NCBI GenBank assembly: GCA_002323245.1
Contig: DCPU01000001.1
Span: 92,301-156,300 of the forward strand
Direction: 5' to 3'
DNA from: Mariprofundus sp. UBA1536
GTDB taxonomy: Bacteria > Pseudomonadota > Zetaproteobacteria > Mariprofundales > Mariprofundaceae
DNA length: 64,000 nt
In this document: piece after piece, positions 34,758-42,883 of the stretch
Numbering within the stretch: position 1 is the stretch's first letter
Layout: every line of letters begins with the position of its first letter
Made by a program: the position numbers and the translations under genes
The notes under the pieces: generated by a model
Databases searched by the model: none
Seen by the model: only the letters and a program-made list of their open reading frames with translations
Told to the model about the DNA's origin: nothing

Positions 34758-36047
34758 TTAACTTTGCGGATAAGCCGCATAACCTGCATGGGATCGATTA
34801 TTGGGTTTCATGAGCAGCAAATGCACATCAGCAATCACGCGCTCTACAAACCCGCCTTCGCAGTAGTTGAGATAGAATTTCCACATACGTAGAAACTCTT
34901 CGCTATAACCCATTTGCAAAATCGCTTTTTTATTGGCCTGAATATTATCTTCCCACTTATGCAGGGTGGTAGCGTAATGCGGGCCGATATCTTCCAGATG
35001 CGAAAGGCGCAAATCGCTGCTTTTGGTAATCGATGTCAGCATGGCCGTGACCGAAGGAATGCAGCTGCCCGGGAAGATATAACGCTGAATAAAATCCACC
35101 GACTTTTTCGCTGATTCATAACGCTGATCAGCAATGGTGATGGCTTGCAAAAGCATCAAACCATCAGGTTTTAACAGCTGGCTACACTTGGCAAAGTAAG
35201 TGTCGTAAAACTGATGCCCCACCGCTTCTATCATTTCAATGGAAACCAACTTATCAAACTCACCTTCAAGATGACGATAATCCTCAAGCAGTACGGTGAC
35301 ACTATCTTCGAGCCCGGCTTCTTTGATGCAATTTTTCGCCAACTTATATTGCTCTTTGGAAATCGTAGTGGTGGTTACCCTGCAGCCATAATGTTTGGCT
35401 GCAAACATAGCAAGGCCACCCCAACCGGTGCCAATTTCAAGCAGATGGTCGCTAGATTTTAATTCCAGCTTTTGGCAGACACAATCCAAGCGATGCAGCT
35501 GGGCTTCATGCAGCGTCATGCCCGGCTGATCAAACATCGCTGCTGAATACATCATGGATTCATCGAGCATCAGCCCGAAAAGATCATTACCAATATCATA
35601 ATGCGCCGAGATATTTTTCTTGCTGCCTTGATGGGTATTGCGATTGAGCCAATGCATGATTTTTTGCATCGGCTTGGTCAAGCTGGCAAGGCCACTTTCC
35701 ATACCATCCAAGAGTTCTTGATTGATGGCAAAAATGCGCACCAGCTTGGTCAAATCATCCACATCCCAGAAGCTGGCCATATATGCTTCACCAGCACCGA
35801 TGGAACCACCAAAGACGATATCACCATAAAAGGCGCTGTGATTGACATGAATAGTGACCGACAAATCACATAACTGACTCACATTGCCAAAACGATGCAC
35901 TTCATTGGCATCTTTAAGCGTGATTTGCCCGTGCTTTAAGCCAGTAAATTTGGACAACATAATTCGCTTAGCCAAACGATCGAGAAATCTTGGTTTGGGC
36001 GTGGTTCCTGGTCGAATATATTGGGGCATGGTGGTATCTTCATTCAT
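34758..36047 (-). CDS. cfa: Cyclopropane-fatty-acyl-phospholipid synthase-type methyltransferase (last gene of the lipid operon)
   Basis: 429 residues, close to E. coli Cfa. The N-terminal lipid-binding domain is followed by the SAM-binding core: HYDIGNDLFGLMLDESMMYS, LEIGTGWGGLAMFAAKHYGC, ISKEQYKLA, and SIEMIEAVGHQFYDTYF. It adds a methylene (or methyl) group from SAM across cis double bonds of membrane phospholipids. It is the 3'-most gene of the nine-gene operon under the B12-binding regulator; a second, shorter paralogue lies at 40648-41688. Confidence 0.9.
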   Translation of the reverse strand: MNEDTTMPQYIRPGTTPKPRFLDRLAKRIMLSKFTGLKHGQITLKDANEVHRFGNVSQLCDLSVTIHVNHSAFYGDIVFGGSIGAGEAYMASFWDVDDLTKLVRIFAINQELLDGMESGLASLTKPMQKIMHWLNRNTHQGSKKNISAHYDIGNDLFGLMLDESMMYSAAMFDQPGMTLHEAQLHRLDCVCQKLELKSSDHLLEIGTGWGGLAMFAAKHYGCRVTTTTISKEQYKLAKNCIKEAGLEDSVTVLLEDYRHLEGEFDKLVSIEMIEAVGHQFYDTYFAKCSQLLKPDGLMLLQAITIADQRYESAKKSVDFIQRYIFPGSCIPSVTAMLTSITKSSDLRLSHLEDIGPHYATTLHKWEDNIQANKKAILQMGYSEEFLRMWKFYLNYCEGGFVERVIADVHLLLMKPNNRSHAGYAAYPQS

Positions 36048-36092
36048 AAACCTATTCTCCTTGTCGTCCGGTTTATTTTTCTTTAACGCTAT

Positions 36093-36860
36093 TCATGGCT
36101 TGGTGTGACCATCATTGGGGTGATCATGAAACGGTACCCGCTTCAACCAAAGCAGCAGGGCATGCCAATAAATCAGCGTCACCACTTTGAGCGTCACCAA
36201 CGGGAAACGGATTAAAGCCATGGCGCTATTCTTTCCATTGAGCACCTTTTTCTTCATGGTCAGCGTGGCATCAAACACCTTGTCTTCACCAATAAAATTC
36301 ACCATATGCACAGTCAAATGTTCTGCGGGCGCGGTGAAATACCATTGGTAGTGCATAGCCATGGGCATAAAGGGTGAGATATGAAATTCTTTATCAAAGG
36401 CAAACTGAAATTTTTCATCGCCCGCATTGCTTTGACTCACAGGCAATACATAAGCATGCCGTTCATCCCAAGGGGTATTGGTGATTTCAGCAACGATAGC
36501 TTCGACAAACTCGCCAGCCTCATCATAACAATAATAAAAACTCACAGGATTAAAGACAAAACCAAAATAGCGTAAATGCGTTAATAAGCGCACTGGGCCT
36601 TGGGGGCGCTTACCCGTTTGTGTTTCCACGCAATCAAGCACCGCGCTTTTAAGTGGGATATGGGCATCACCCAAATAATCTGAGCGTTTAAATGACGCCA
36701 GATTCCATGAGCCAACCGACCACAACCACCTGCCTTTAAAAACAGTATCGAGCTCATCAAGATCAATAAACGCATAAAAGAGGTTGTTTTCAAACCTATG
36801 CACTTTGGGCGCATAGCGCCGATGGCGAACCACCCCTTCATAAAGGCAGCTAAACATCAT
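36093..36860 (-). CDS. DUF1365 domain protein
   Basis: 255 residues. Features of the family: SCLYEGVVRHRRYAPKVHRF at the N-terminus, FGFVFNPVSFYYCYD in the middle, and EVTNTPWDERHAYVLP-like (EITNTPWDERHAYVLP). It is almost always found between a FAD oxidoreductase and a cyclopropane synthase in ChrR- or LitR-type lipid clusters, as here; its biochemical role is not established. It overlaps the flavoprotein gene by 11 bp. Confidence 0.9.
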   Translation of the reverse strand: MMFSCLYEGVVRHRRYAPKVHRFENNLFYAFIDLDELDTVFKGRWLWSVGSWNLASFKRSDYLGDAHIPLKSAVLDCVETQTGKRPQGPVRLLTHLRYFGFVFNPVSFYYCYDEAGEFVEAIVAEITNTPWDERHAYVLPVSQSNAGDEKFQFAFDKEFHISPFMPMAMHYQWYFTAPAEHLTVHMVNFIGEDKVFDATLTMKKKVLNGKNSAMALIRFPLVTLKVVTLIYWHALLLWLKRVPFHDHPNDGHTKP

Positions 36861-38103
36861 ACACCTTCTTAAAATCAGCCAAGGCGTTTAGCGCGCTCAC
36901 GACGCCATCTTCATGAAATCCAAAACCCCAATACGCACCGCAATAGAATGTGCGTTGTGCGCCATTAATCTCTGATTGCCGCGCTTGGGCTGCAGCACCC
37001 TCTGGCGTAAATAAAGGATGATCATATTGGATGCGTTTGATGATTCTTTCAGGATTGATGGGCGCGTCATTGTTGAGGGTTACACAAAATTCCACAGGCG
37101 CATCAAGACCTTGCAAAATATTCATATTGTAGGTGAGCGCCGTTTTACCCAAGGCTTTGGGCAAAAGATGGTAGTTCCAAGCTGCCCAAGCCAATTTGCG
37201 TTTGGGTAAAATGGTGTGGTCAGTGTGCAGCACCGCTTCATTGGGCTGATATGGAATCGCGCCAAGAACGCTACGCTCTGCATCAGTGGCATCTGACAAC
37301 ATCTTCAAGGCTTGATTGGAATGGCTGGCAATAAATACCGCATCAAACTTTTCAGCTTCTCCGTCTGCAGGTTTTATCATCACATAATCCGCAAAACGTT
37401 GTACGGATTCAATCGGCGTATTCAGTCGAATCTTGTCAGCAAAGCTGGCGGTAAGCTTGGACACATACGCATTTGAGCCGCCCTTAATGACATACCAAAG
37501 CGGTCTATCATCCACGCTTAACATGCCATGGTTAGCCATAAACCTAACCAAAAAACGCGCAGGAAACGAAAGCATTTTATCAGGGTCGGTCGACCAAATG
37601 GCAGCACCCATAGGTACCAAGTAGTTCTGTATAAACGCTTGCCCATATTTGTTTTCAAGAAGGTAAGCGCCCAATGTGATTTCAGGCTCACCATCCACCA
37701 TCAAATCACTAGGTGCTTCTTTGTTAAAGCGTAAAATATCTTTGATCATGCCGTAAAACGACGGGCGAAATAGATTGCGCCGCTGGGCAAATAAAGTGTT
37801 CAGCGTGGTGCCGTTATACTCCAATCCTGTGCGCTCACACTTCACACTAAAACTCATCGCCGATGGTTGCACATCCACGTTTAGCTCTTCTAATAGCTTG
37901 GTGAAATTCGGATATGTTTTGTAATTAAAAACAATAAAGCCCGTATCTATGTGATAGGTCTTGTTGGCATATGCAATAGCATGAGTATGCGTATGCCCGC
38001 CGACATAATCATTGGCTTCAAACACCGTCACATCATGGTCGTTGCTCAAATGGTATGCTGCCACATTGCCTGAAATACCTGTGCCAATCACTGCGATTTT
38101 CAT
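36850..38103 (-). CDS. FAD-dependent amine-oxidase-type oxidoreductase
   Basis: 417 residues. N-terminal FAD dinucleotide fold IAVIGTGISGNVAAYHLSND...EANDYVGGHTHTH, and a C-terminal FAD-contacting segment FYCGAYWGFGFHEDGVVSAL. Members sit with DUF1365 and Cfa enzymes and are thought to oxidise or desaturate fatty acyl chains of membrane lipids; in alphaproteobacteria a similar set is involved in methylated/furan fatty acids. That extension to this organism is inference. Confidence 0.88.
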   Translation of the reverse strand: MKIAVIGTGISGNVAAYHLSNDHDVTVFEANDYVGGHTHTHAIAYANKTYHIDTGFIVFNYKTYPNFTKLLEELNVDVQPSAMSFSVKCERTGLEYNGTTLNTLFAQRRNLFRPSFYGMIKDILRFNKEAPSDLMVDGEPEITLGAYLLENKYGQAFIQNYLVPMGAAIWSTDPDKMLSFPARFLVRFMANHGMLSVDDRPLWYVIKGGSNAYVSKLTASFADKIRLNTPIESVQRFADYVMIKPADGEAEKFDAVFIASHSNQALKMLSDATDAERSVLGAIPYQPNEAVLHTDHTILPKRKLAWAAWNYHLLPKALGKTALTYNMNILQGLDAPVEFCVTLNNDAPINPERIIKRIQYDHPLFTPEGAAAQARQSEINGAQRTFYCGAYWGFGFHEDGVVSALNALADFKKVYDV

Positions 38104-38106
38104 GGT

Positions 38107-38637
38107 TTACTTGCGCTCCAACAATGATTGCTGCGGCACTTTCAACACCTTACTGCGCTCATAACCCTGCGCTTCAATAAAGCTAAGCAGCTTCTCATAA
38201 TCGGCATCGGAAATTTGCGGCGTGCGCGCCATCAGCCACACGTAATCACGCGCTGATCGACCAATCACCGTTTGAGAATAATCTTCATTCAAATACAAAA
38301 TGCGGTATTCCGCCTTGATGGGCCAAACAAATTGCATGCCCCACACCCCATTGCTCTCTTGGGAGACAAAACCTGTGGGATGGTAGGTTTTAAGCTCACC
38401 ATCAAAGCTATCTTGGCGATAGGTAAAGGTCGTCGCGATATGGCCATCTGCATCGCGCGCATACGATTCCACCGCATTAAATGCGCCTTCTTCGATAAAG
38501 GTTGGGATATTAGCAATCACATACCAATCACCCATAAACCTGTCCAAATCGACTTGGTCTACAGTGGTGATGGGTTTATTGGCCGTACACGAAGCCAGCA
38601 GCACAAAAGAAGTAATCAACCAATGGTTCAAAGTCAT
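38107..38637 (-). CDS. Lipocalin-type lipoprotein (Blc-like)
   Basis: 176 residues. Lipoprotein signal with lipobox LLASC (Cys at residue ~17), then the lipocalin motif region DLDRFMGDWYVIANIPTF, with YRILYLNEDYSQTVIGRS and YVWLMARTPQ later. Outer-membrane lipocalins bind fatty acids or lysophospholipids and are linked to membrane stress, fitting a lipid-modification operon. Three bases separate it from the flavoprotein gene. Confidence 0.9.
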   Translation of the reverse strand: MTLNHWLITSFVLLASCTANKPITTVDQVDLDRFMGDWYVIANIPTFIEEGAFNAVESYARDADGHIATTFTYRQDSFDGELKTYHPTGFVSQESNGVWGMQFVWPIKAEYRILYLNEDYSQTVIGRSARDYVWLMARTPQISDADYEKLLSFIEAQGYERSKVLKVPQQSLLERK

Positions 38638-38638
38638 C

Positions 38639-39307
38639 TTAATTCTCCTTTACCCTATCATAACGCAGCACATTGCCATCGGCAGTGGTTGACCTAAGCC
38701 CCAACCATTCGGCTGTATCGGCGTCATACCAAAGCTCAATATCAAAATCGTTATTGGTAATTTTATAATGATTCGTAGCCCGTGCTTTGCCTGCTACTTC
38801 GATAGCATCAGCACCCAGCGTTTGTACGTTGATGGATTGATATTCACCTGTCTGTGAATTCAGCAGTTGCTCACTTTTGAGAAAACTAGGATCCCAATAC
38901 GCATAAGTTTTTACGCAGCCTTGCAAGCGTTGTTCTCCGCTTTTGCTACGCACAAGCAGCACATCTTTTTGTTTGGTGCCCGAAACAAAGAATGTTTCGC
39001 CATCATCATCAGTGCTGGCCTCAATAGATGATAAACAACCATCCTTCCATACTTCAAGATTGCGATGTCTGTAGCTATACATATTCACAAACATGATTTC
39101 ATAATCAAAGGTAGCTTGGATGCGCACTTCCGTGCCATCTGCAGTTGGGGTCACTTCAAAACGCTGGCTACCAAGCTCGGAGTCATCAAGGTAAACCTTA
39201 AAGTTCCACGCTTTTTCTAGCGATAAAGCTTCATTCGCCCAAGCAGCACCTTGGCCAAGCCCGAGCAAAGCAAACAAAGTCAGCGCAACCCATACCGTTG
39301 ATTTCAT
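38639..39307 (-). CDS. Exported DUF6134/DUF3108-like protein
   Basis: 222 residues. Signal peptide VALTLFALLGLGQGAAWA ends before NEALSLEK. The mature part (KVYLDDSELGSQRFEVTPT, then MYSYRHRNLEVWKDGCL and ELWYDADTAEWLGLRSTTADG) has the antiparallel beta pattern of periplasmic DUF6134/DUF3108-like proteins. Role unknown; it lies in the lipid operon, one base before the lipocalin gene. Confidence 0.75.
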   Translation of the reverse strand: MKSTVWVALTLFALLGLGQGAAWANEALSLEKAWNFKVYLDDSELGSQRFEVTPTADGTEVRIQATFDYEIMFVNMYSYRHRNLEVWKDGCLSSIEASTDDDGETFFVSGTKQKDVLLVRSKSGEQRLQGCVKTYAYWDPSFLKSEQLLNSQTGEYQSINVQTLGADAIEVAGKARATNHYKITNNDFDIELWYDADTAEWLGLRSTTADGNVLRYDRVKEN

Positions 39308-39313
39308 AACGAC

Positions 39314-40105
39314 TTACTCACCCTTTCCGCTGCCATTCTTTGGCAATCCAGGGATAAAAGCATTCGTATTTTCGATATAGTCTTGATAAGCAGGGCGGCG
39401 CTGCACAATGTTTTCTTCAAGCATGACCACGCCCGAAAATTTAAGCAGCAGCCAAGTGAGCAACAACGGGCCAACTATGGTGAAATAACCACCCGAACTT
39501 ACCGCAAATAGATAAAATCCCCACCAAATCAAACACTCACCAAAATAGTTGGGGTGTCGCGTGTATCGCCACAAACCCTGATCCATCACTTTGCCTTGAT
39601 GATCAGGATTGGCTTTAAAGCGGCTTAATTGCCAATCACCAACGGCTTCAAAAATAAAACCGATTACAAATAGCCCTACAGCCAAAATATCCCAGATGCC
39701 AAACGGCACATGCTGGGTAATCGCAGGCCAAAGCGGCATCACAATCAACCAAGCCAATACACTTTGAAATACGAAGATAATAAACAGGCTTTTGAAGGCA
39801 AAGTTGGGAGAATACTTCTCACGAATGGCCACATACCTCCTATCTTCAGGCTCACCCCAATTACGAATGGTGAGATGGATAAATAAGCGCATCGCCCACA
39901 GCATTACCAAGCCTAGAATCAACTGACTGCGCGTATCATAATTTTCAGCTTCAAATGCAAAATAAGCTGCCGCCGCTAAAAACAACAGCGACCAAGCACT
40001 ATCTACAATACTCACATCTTTGAGATACACACTCAAAAGCCAAGTGGCAAAAGCCAACGCCAGTACAGGCAAGAATGCATACAAATACACTGACAATTCC
40101 ATCAT
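39314..40105 (-). CDS. DUF1295 membrane protein (steroid 5-alpha reductase-like)
   Basis: 263 residues with about six membrane helices. The family signature for DUF1295/isoprenylcysteine methyltransferase-like folds is present near the C-terminus: QGLWRYTRHPNYFGECLIWWGFYLF, with ENIVQRRPAYQDYIENTNAF at the end. It may reduce or modify a lipid double bond. It overlaps the DUF2878 gene by 4 bp. Confidence 0.9.
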   Translation of the reverse strand: MMELSVYLYAFLPVLALAFATWLLSVYLKDVSIVDSAWSLLFLAAAAYFAFEAENYDTRSQLILGLVMLWAMRLFIHLTIRNWGEPEDRRYVAIREKYSPNFAFKSLFIIFVFQSVLAWLIVMPLWPAITQHVPFGIWDILAVGLFVIGFIFEAVGDWQLSRFKANPDHQGKVMDQGLWRYTRHPNYFGECLIWWGFYLFAVSSGGYFTIVGPLLLTWLLLKFSGVVMLEENIVQRRPAYQDYIENTNAFIPGLPKNGSGKGE

Positions 40106-40638
40106 TGTGAACCTCCTGCTACTTCAGGATAACCATCAAAGGATTCGCCCAGCTTGACCAACAATGGCGTAAACACCGCCCAACCAAAAGCCAGATGCAT
40201 CAAACCCAATTCAAGGTTGATAAACGTCAATCCGCCCAACTGCGCGCCGCCATAATACGCCATAGGACCTGCCACACCGCCCAATAAAGCGGCCAGCCAA
40301 TAACGATGTTTGAGCCAACGCATCGACACATTCATGGTGCTGGCAAATAAGCCCCACATGGCCACAATCCAGATGGGTGCGGTATGGGTGATAAGCGTGC
40401 CTGATGTGTAAACAACAAGTGATTGCATCACCAACAAACTGTCCCACAACGCGCCAATGCCCATGGCAATCAGCATCAGGTATAGCTCGTCTTTAGGCTC
40501 ACTTGCGCGCCAGAGGTGAAAACCCATAATACCAAGGGCAACCAAAACACCCGCAAGGGGTAAGCTTGCCGCCCCGCCCAAGACGCAGGCAAACCAGCCA
40601 AGCTGAAAGAGGATGACATTGAGAATAAGATTATTCAT
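40102..40638 (-). CDS. DUF2878 membrane protein
   Basis: 178 residues with five or six hydrophobic helices (VILFQLGWFACVLGGAASLPLAG, LMLIAMGIGALWDSLLV, TAPIWIVAMWGLFASTMNVS and others). DUF2878 proteins are of unknown function but recur in Cfa/FAD/DUF1365 clusters. Nine bases after the methyltransferase gene, overlapping DUF1295 by 4 bp. Confidence 0.8.
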   Translation of the reverse strand: MNNLILNVILFQLGWFACVLGGAASLPLAGVLVALGIMGFHLWRASEPKDELYLMLIAMGIGALWDSLLVMQSLVVYTSGTLITHTAPIWIVAMWGLFASTMNVSMRWLKHRYWLAALLGGVAGPMAYYGGAQLGGLTFINLELGLMHLAFGWAVFTPLLVKLGESFDGYPEVAGGSQ

Positions 40639-40647
40639 GGCGAATGC

Positions 40648-41688
40648 CTAAACATCTGCCTTGCTGAATAAATAGTGGCTCACAAACCATTCTTGGCCGT
40701 TGTCGTAACCAAACAGCTCAGCGCAAGCCATAAAGAACAAACGCCATCTGTTCCACCACATCAACGCTTCATATTTACCATAGGTATCTTCAAAGAGCTT
40801 GAATAATTCAGAACGATTGTTATCCATGTTTTCCAGCCAGGCATTAGCTGTTTTTTCATAATGCGTGCCATCCCAACGCCAGCGTTGTTTCAAGCGAAGT
40901 TGATCTTGAAAGTGCAGCGGCAAATCATCGCTGGGCATCATGCCGCCGCTAAAAAAATACCTGCTCATCCAGTCATCAGGGCCGTTATCCTCAAAGGCAT
41001 AAGCTGCCGTGCGATGCACAAAGATATGCTTAAAGAACATACCATCTGGTTTTAACCACGATGCAACCAAAGCATAAAGCGCAGGCCAGTTGCGCATATG
41101 CTCAAACATCTCTACCGATACAATGCGATCAAATTGATCTTCTTGAGTTTTAAAATCATTCATATCGCAAGTGATAATTTCGATATTGCTAAGGCCTCTT
41201 TTTGCTGCCTCTGCCATGATGTGATATCGCTGGGAATTGGAATTGGAAACGCCAGTAATTTGGCTGTTGGGATAATGCTTTGCCATCCACAAGGTAAGCG
41301 AGCCCCAACCGCAACCCAACTCCAAAATACGCTGACCGTCTTCAAGCTTGGCATGTTCACATGTTTGGCGCAGGGCATCAGCCTCTGCTTGATTAAGCGA
41401 AGTCACTCCCTCATACCAAAATGCACTGCTGTATTTCAAGTTTTCACCCAATGATTTCAAATAAAAAGCGGCGGGTACTTCATAGTGTTGTTCGTTGGCT
41501 TTTTCGGGCACAGGAGCAACCACCGCTTGTTTCATCGCCGCAATAAATTCGCTCAGTTTTTCAGCCATGATTTCAACATCATCAGCATGGATTTCTTTTA
41601 AGCGCTGCTTCACCAAATGACGAATACCACCTCTAATCGCAGCATCAGGCACCAAACCTTTTTCCGATAAATCAAAAGCCCATTTCAT
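40648..41688 (-). CDS. Cfa-like SAM-dependent lipid methyltransferase
   Basis: 346 residues, shorter than the Cfa at 34758-36047 and lacking much of its N-terminal lipid domain. Motifs: QHYEVPAAFYLKSLGENLKY, SAM loop ILELGCGWGSLTLWMAKHY, GVSNSNSQR, SVEMFEHMRNW. It likely methylates unsaturated acyl chains in place of, or in sequence with, cyclopropanation. Two Cfa-type enzymes in one operon suggest a two-step modification such as methyl-branched or furan-type fatty acids. It overlaps the regulator gene by 4 bp. Confidence 0.88.
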   Translation of the reverse strand: MKWAFDLSEKGLVPDAAIRGGIRHLVKQRLKEIHADDVEIMAEKLSEFIAAMKQAVVAPVPEKANEQHYEVPAAFYLKSLGENLKYSSAFWYEGVTSLNQAEADALRQTCEHAKLEDGQRILELGCGWGSLTLWMAKHYPNSQITGVSNSNSQRYHIMAEAAKRGLSNIEIITCDMNDFKTQEDQFDRIVSVEMFEHMRNWPALYALVASWLKPDGMFFKHIFVHRTAAYAFEDNGPDDWMSRYFFSGGMMPSDDLPLHFQDQLRLKQRWRWDGTHYEKTANAWLENMDNNRSELFKLFEDTYGKYEALMWWNRWRLFFMACAELFGYDNGQEWFVSHYLFSKADV

Positions 41689-42593
41689 AGCGTTTCTCCC
41701 ACACGTTCTTTGATGATTTCAATGGCCGAAAATGGGTCTTCGCCAATGATGATTGCGCCGCAAGATTGGATCATGTCTGTATATACAACTGAACCTTTAC
41801 CGCCCACCCAAACGGGCACGTCCACTGCTTTGCAGAGTTTCTCTAAATTAGACTGACTGGCCTTGGAAAATTCGCGAATAGAACATGAAATCACGATGCC
41901 ATCACAGGAAACACGTTTGGCTACAGCGAGGATATCAGCAACGGGCACATTGCTGCCCAACAGCACCATGCGGCAACCGTTGGCCTTGGCTGCATGGGCA
42001 AACACCAAAAGTCCGAGCTCATGCATCTCGCCCGGCAAGCAAGCCGCCACCAACACTTGCGATTCTGTGGCATCCGTTGCTTTCATGTTTAAGCGCCCGC
42101 CAAGTTTGTTGCGCATAAACAAACTAAAGAAGTGCTCCTCAGCGATACCACCCTCTGTCCTATCCCAACGTTCACCCAAGGTAACCAACACGGGCATCAT
42201 GAGTTCCTTCGTAACCAACTCCAAAGGGAACAGCGACAAGGCCTTGGCATAAGTAGCATCCAATGCATCTTCATCAAAGGCGACAATAGCTTCGAGCATT
42301 TGCTGGCGGTAAAAGTCCCATTCACCCTCTTTGGTGTGATGGGGCTGCGCCACATGGCTATCATCGATTACCCCTTTGACGCGGCTAATGGCAACACCTT
42401 GTTCTTTTAATTGAACAGCAAGTTTGATGCGGTCAATATCATCTTGGGTGTACAGTCTGCGCCCTGTTTCGGTGCGTTTTGGGGTGATAAAACCATGCCT
42501 GGTTTCCCAAGCGCGAATAGTGATTTTATTAACACCAGTAAGCTTTTCAACGGCGCTGATTGTAAAAAATCCATCAGGAACTTGTGGCTTCAT
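41685..42593 (-). CDS. litR: MerR-type regulator with B12-binding photosensor domain (CarH/LitR-like)
   Basis: 302 residues. Residues ~9-80 form a MerR winged helix (ISAVEKLTGVNKITIRAWET...RRLYTQDDIDRIK). ~95-180 is a four-helix bundle with W-x9-EH (W in ERWDRTEGGIAEEHF), the light-sensing residues that contact the adenosyl group. ~190-300 is a Rossmann B12 domain with the lower-ligand motif E-x-H in PGEMHELG. In CarH/LitR, adenosylcobalamin in the dark promotes a DNA-bound tetramer and light releases it. It is the first gene of the lipid operon, so it is probably autoregulated via 42748-42767. Confidence 0.88.
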   Translation of the reverse strand: MKPQVPDGFFTISAVEKLTGVNKITIRAWETRHGFITPKRTETGRRLYTQDDIDRIKLAVQLKEQGVAISRVKGVIDDSHVAQPHHTKEGEWDFYRQQMLEAIVAFDEDALDATYAKALSLFPLELVTKELMMPVLVTLGERWDRTEGGIAEEHFFSLFMRNKLGGRLNMKATDATESQVLVAACLPGEMHELGLLVFAHAAKANGCRMVLLGSNVPVADILAVAKRVSCDGIVISCSIREFSKASQSNLEKLCKAVDVPVWVGGKGSVVYTDMIQSCGAIIIGEDPFSAIEIIKERVGETL

Positions 42594-42716
42594 ATTAGTT
42601 CACCAAGCAGCTGTAGCTTGAAGTGAATTCACAGACCAAAGTTTGGCTAACACCACCATATAAATTTTGCATTTTCAGCTCCTACTCACAGCGCATTTCA
42701 TTGTTTAGCAAAAATG

Positions 42717-42745
42717 AAATTAGGCAGCATTCAGACGCTTGTCAA
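42717..42745 (-). promoter_or_regulatory. Sigma-70-type promoter of the lipid operon
   Basis: Read on the minus strand: TTGACA (42740-42745), a 17-base spacer, then TAATTT (42717-42722). The -35 box is consensus and the -10 close. Transcription would begin near 42710, giving a leader of about 115 bases before the regulator gene. Confidence 0.7.
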
Positions 42746-42747
42746 CT

Positions 42748-42767
42748 TTTTGTATAGCTTTTGTATA
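42748..42767 (-). promoter_or_regulatory. Tandem operator boxes next to the -35 element
   Basis: On the minus strand TATACAAAA occurs twice (42759-42767 and 42748-42756), exactly 11 bp apart, the proximal one ending two bases before TTGACA. Direct repeats with an 11-bp step abutting -35 are what CarH-type tetramers bind, each repeat taking one winged helix. The operator assignment is inferred from arrangement and from the adjacent regulator gene. Confidence 0.6.
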
Positions 42768-42819
42768 ATTTATGGATAAAGGGGTAATCCCCCCATTTTT
42801 AAGCGAACCAGATAAGAGC

Positions 42820-42858
42820 AAAAAAGCTCCGCGCAAAAAGTCTTACACGGAGCTTTTG
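42820..42858 (-). terminator. Intrinsic terminator of the giant gene
   Basis: On the minus strand, AAAAGCTCCG, a 16-base loop, CGGAGCTTTT and further T. It lies 26 bases past the stop of the 13.3-kb gene. Confidence 0.85.
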
Positions 42859-42883
42859 ATAACAGCATCGATTACAGTGAGGA

